From Candidatus Bathyarchaeota archaeon (GTDB lineage Archaea; Thermoproteota; Bathyarchaeia; TCS64), in contig JAUVYU010000049.1 in NCBI GenBank assembly GCA_030602935.1, forward strand, positions 1 to 6,291: a DNA stretch of 6,291 nucleotides. Reading direction: 5' to 3'. The notes under the pieces are model-generated. The model made no database searches and was not told the DNA's origin. It saw nothing but the letters and a program-made list of their open reading frames with translations. The position numbers were made by a program, and so were the translations under genes. The stretch's first letter is position 1; every line of letters begins with the position of its first letter. Positions 5,511 through 6,291 of the stretch are shown here, one piece after another.

Positions 5511-6101
5511 TTGAAGGCGGGGGTCGGGAAGGCTGAGTATGTAAAGCTGCTCACCCTGAAGGACCGGCTGGTTGAGCTCAACGACCGGAACCTGGTGAAG
5601 ATTAACCATTCCGTCCTGGAGCTAGTCAGCGCCATGCATCTCGTCGTCAATGGCTTCGACGTTGAGGTGGAGCACGAGCTGGAGAGGGTCTCCTGCGACG
5701 TGTACGCGGTGAAGGGCTTGGGCTCGGTCATCGTGGAGGTGGAGACGGGCTTCGTCCCCCCGGAGCACGCCACGGACCCCTCGACCTACCTTAAGGCGCG
5801 CATCGCGAGTAAGATCGTCAGGTACAGCGGGTTCTCGAACAAGTTCGTCCTCGCCTCGACGCCGTATTATATCATGCAGATTCCCCCTGCGCTGACGAAG
5901 CCCCCCAGGTTCCGGACCGAGGAGGAGATCTCGTCGATTAAGGGGCTCTGCGACCTGTACTATACGAGTCCCCCGGTCTCCTTGGAGGAGATCCGGAATG
6001 CTAGGCTTCACTCCATCTACACGGTGGATGTGGACAGGGTAACCGTGAGGGAGTGGGAGGTTAACGAGTATCTGGGTAAGGCGGCCATCTGGTCGCTTTA
6101 A
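5511..6101 (+). CDS. uncharacterised protein with PD-(D/E)XK nuclease-like core
   Basis: A 196-residue protein counted from TTG 5511. I recognise no named family, though the sequence looks like a conserved archaeal hypothetical. The N-terminal 30 residues are charged and helical. The middle follows the order of a restriction-endonuclease-like fold: a helix with E37 (HSVLELVSAMHLV, 33-45), strand FDVEVEHEL (49-57), CDVYAV (62-67) with D63, then SVIVEVETG (72-80) with E76 and E78. The usual lysine after the acidic residue is not in place; T79 follows E78. A conserved-looking segment VPPEHATDPSTYLKARIASK (82-101) comes next, with K95, R97 and K101. Soluble, with no membrane segment. The frame is open back to 5448 and the extra codons look coding, but no ATG, GTG or TTG occurs there. 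The neighbour upstream is a GIY-YIG protein. The gene is real; the nuclease idea is a moderate inference. Confidence 0.75.
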   Translation: MKAGVGKAEYVKLLTLKDRLVELNDRNLVKINHSVLELVSAMHLVVNGFDVEVEHELERVSCDVYAVKGLGSVIVEVETGFVPPEHATDPSTYLKARIASKIVRYSGFSNKFVLASTPYYIMQIPPALTKPPRFRTEEEISSIKGLCDLYYTSPPVSLEEIRNARLHSIYTVDVDRVTVREWEVNEYLGKAAIWSL

Positions 6102-6238
6102 GGATCGTTTCGTGAGGTTAACGTCTGAATTCTCTTCCTTAGGGGAAAGTACCGTTAAACTGAGATTTTCAACGAGTTGTGGTTTGATTTCTCTGTGTGT
6201 TTTATGTCGGTCTTATTAATAGAAAATATAGGAGTTTT
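6102..6238 (+). other. 3' flank with T-rich tract, probable termination zone
   Basis: No gene is visible. TTAACG (6118-6123) and CGTTAA (6153-6158) form an inverted repeat around a small TTCC/GGAA stem (6135-6147). Beyond it, 6165-6210 is rich in T and pyrimidines, plausible for loose archaeal termination of the upstream gene. AT-rich TTATTAATAGAAAATATA (6213-6230) looks like a promoter for whatever follows the window. Confidence 0.3.
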
Positions 6239-6249
6239 ATGCTGATGCT

Positions 6250-6276
6250 CGCGCTATATTATATTTTAGGAGCGCG
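6250..6276. repeat. inverted repeat CGCGCT/AGCGCG around an AT-rich core
   Basis: CGCGCT (6250-6255) and AGCGCG (6271-6276) are perfect six-base inverted arms around a 15-base AT-rich centre (6256-6270). The right arm overlaps the GGAG (6269-6272) that would serve an ATG at 6280. It may be an operator or an RNA hairpin controlling the next gene. Confidence 0.35.
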
Positions 6277-6279
6277 TTA

Positions 6280-6291
6280 ATGTATCTGAGG
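6280..6291 (+). CDS. possible start of a further gene, cut by the window end
   Basis: An ATG at 6280 is preceded by GGAG at 6269-6272, seven bases upstream. Only four codons (MYLR) are visible before the window ends. The ATG overlaps, as TAATG, the stop of a 13-codon hydrophobic ORF (MLMLALYYILGAR, 6239-6280), which has its own GGAG at 6231-6234. The pair could be a leader peptide coupled to a real gene or chance. There is no protein evidence. Confidence 0.25.

Noticed and set aside
5622..6011. Minus-strand 129-codon ORF opposite the PD-(D/E)XK-like gene
   Set aside because: It is rich in Arg, Asp and His from GC-biased antisense codons; the plus-strand frame has far more protein-like composition.
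1..6291. CRISPR array, insertion sequence, integrase or toxin-antitoxin pair
   Set aside because: There are no spaced direct repeats, terminal inverted repeats, transposase motifs or paired small ORFs with such signatures in the window.

Overview
The window looks like ordinary chromosome from an archaeon, most likely of the TACK group (Bathyarchaeia- or Nitrososphaeria-like); the placement is inference. The signs are a close relative of the crenarchaeal lysine methyltransferase aKMT, a standalone DUF123/GIY-YIG protein, heavy use of AGG/AGA for arginine, TATA-type promoter elements about 26 bases before predicted transcript starts, oligo-T terminators, and a mix of Shine-Dalgarno-led and apparently leaderless or TTG-started genes. 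There is no tRNA, rRNA, CRISPR array, insertion sequence or phage gene.

Layout. Bases 9-1161 (+) hold a tight pair: a class I SAM methyltransferase and a YbaK-type Cys-tRNA(Pro) deacylase whose Shine-Dalgarno overlaps the stop codon of the first gene. They converge on a hairpin at 1179-1204 with a PLP-dependent class V aminotransferase (1192-2328, -). Upstream of that lies a 537-residue M20/AbgB-like amidohydrolase (2406-4019, -). It ends at a double oligo-T terminator, so the two minus-strand genes probably have separate promoters although they are neighbours. A 162-base divergent promoter region (4020-4181) separates them from the aKMT-like methyltransferase (4182-4712, +). Next come a 207-base spacer with a structured, possibly decayed element, the DUF123 GIY-YIG protein (4920-5348, +), and an uncharacterised protein whose middle resembles a PD-(D/E)XK nuclease core (5511-6101, +). 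The last 190 bases are a T-rich 3' flank followed by what looks like the start of another gene.

How the genes fit together. Most are single housekeeping or accessory enzymes with no obvious shared pathway. The amidohydrolase and aminotransferase may both act on amino-acid-like substrates (acyl or amide hydrolysis, then PLP chemistry), but nothing in the sequence proves a link. The DUF123 and PD-(D/E)XK-like genes are two nuclease-fold candidates on one strand and may be worth treating as a pair.

The most notable points are: (1) the amidohydrolase keeps the AbgB fold signature but has replaced several canonical metal ligands (Cys to Asp, Glu to Lys, C-terminal His lost); (2) the last complete gene has coding-like sequence extending upstream of its only usable start codon, TTG, as if one base were missing after an ATG, and a perfect hairpin covers its Shine-Dalgarno; (3) the 4771-4869 stretch can be read as a small frameshifted remnant or as a structured RNA. 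I found no convincing new multi-gene system.
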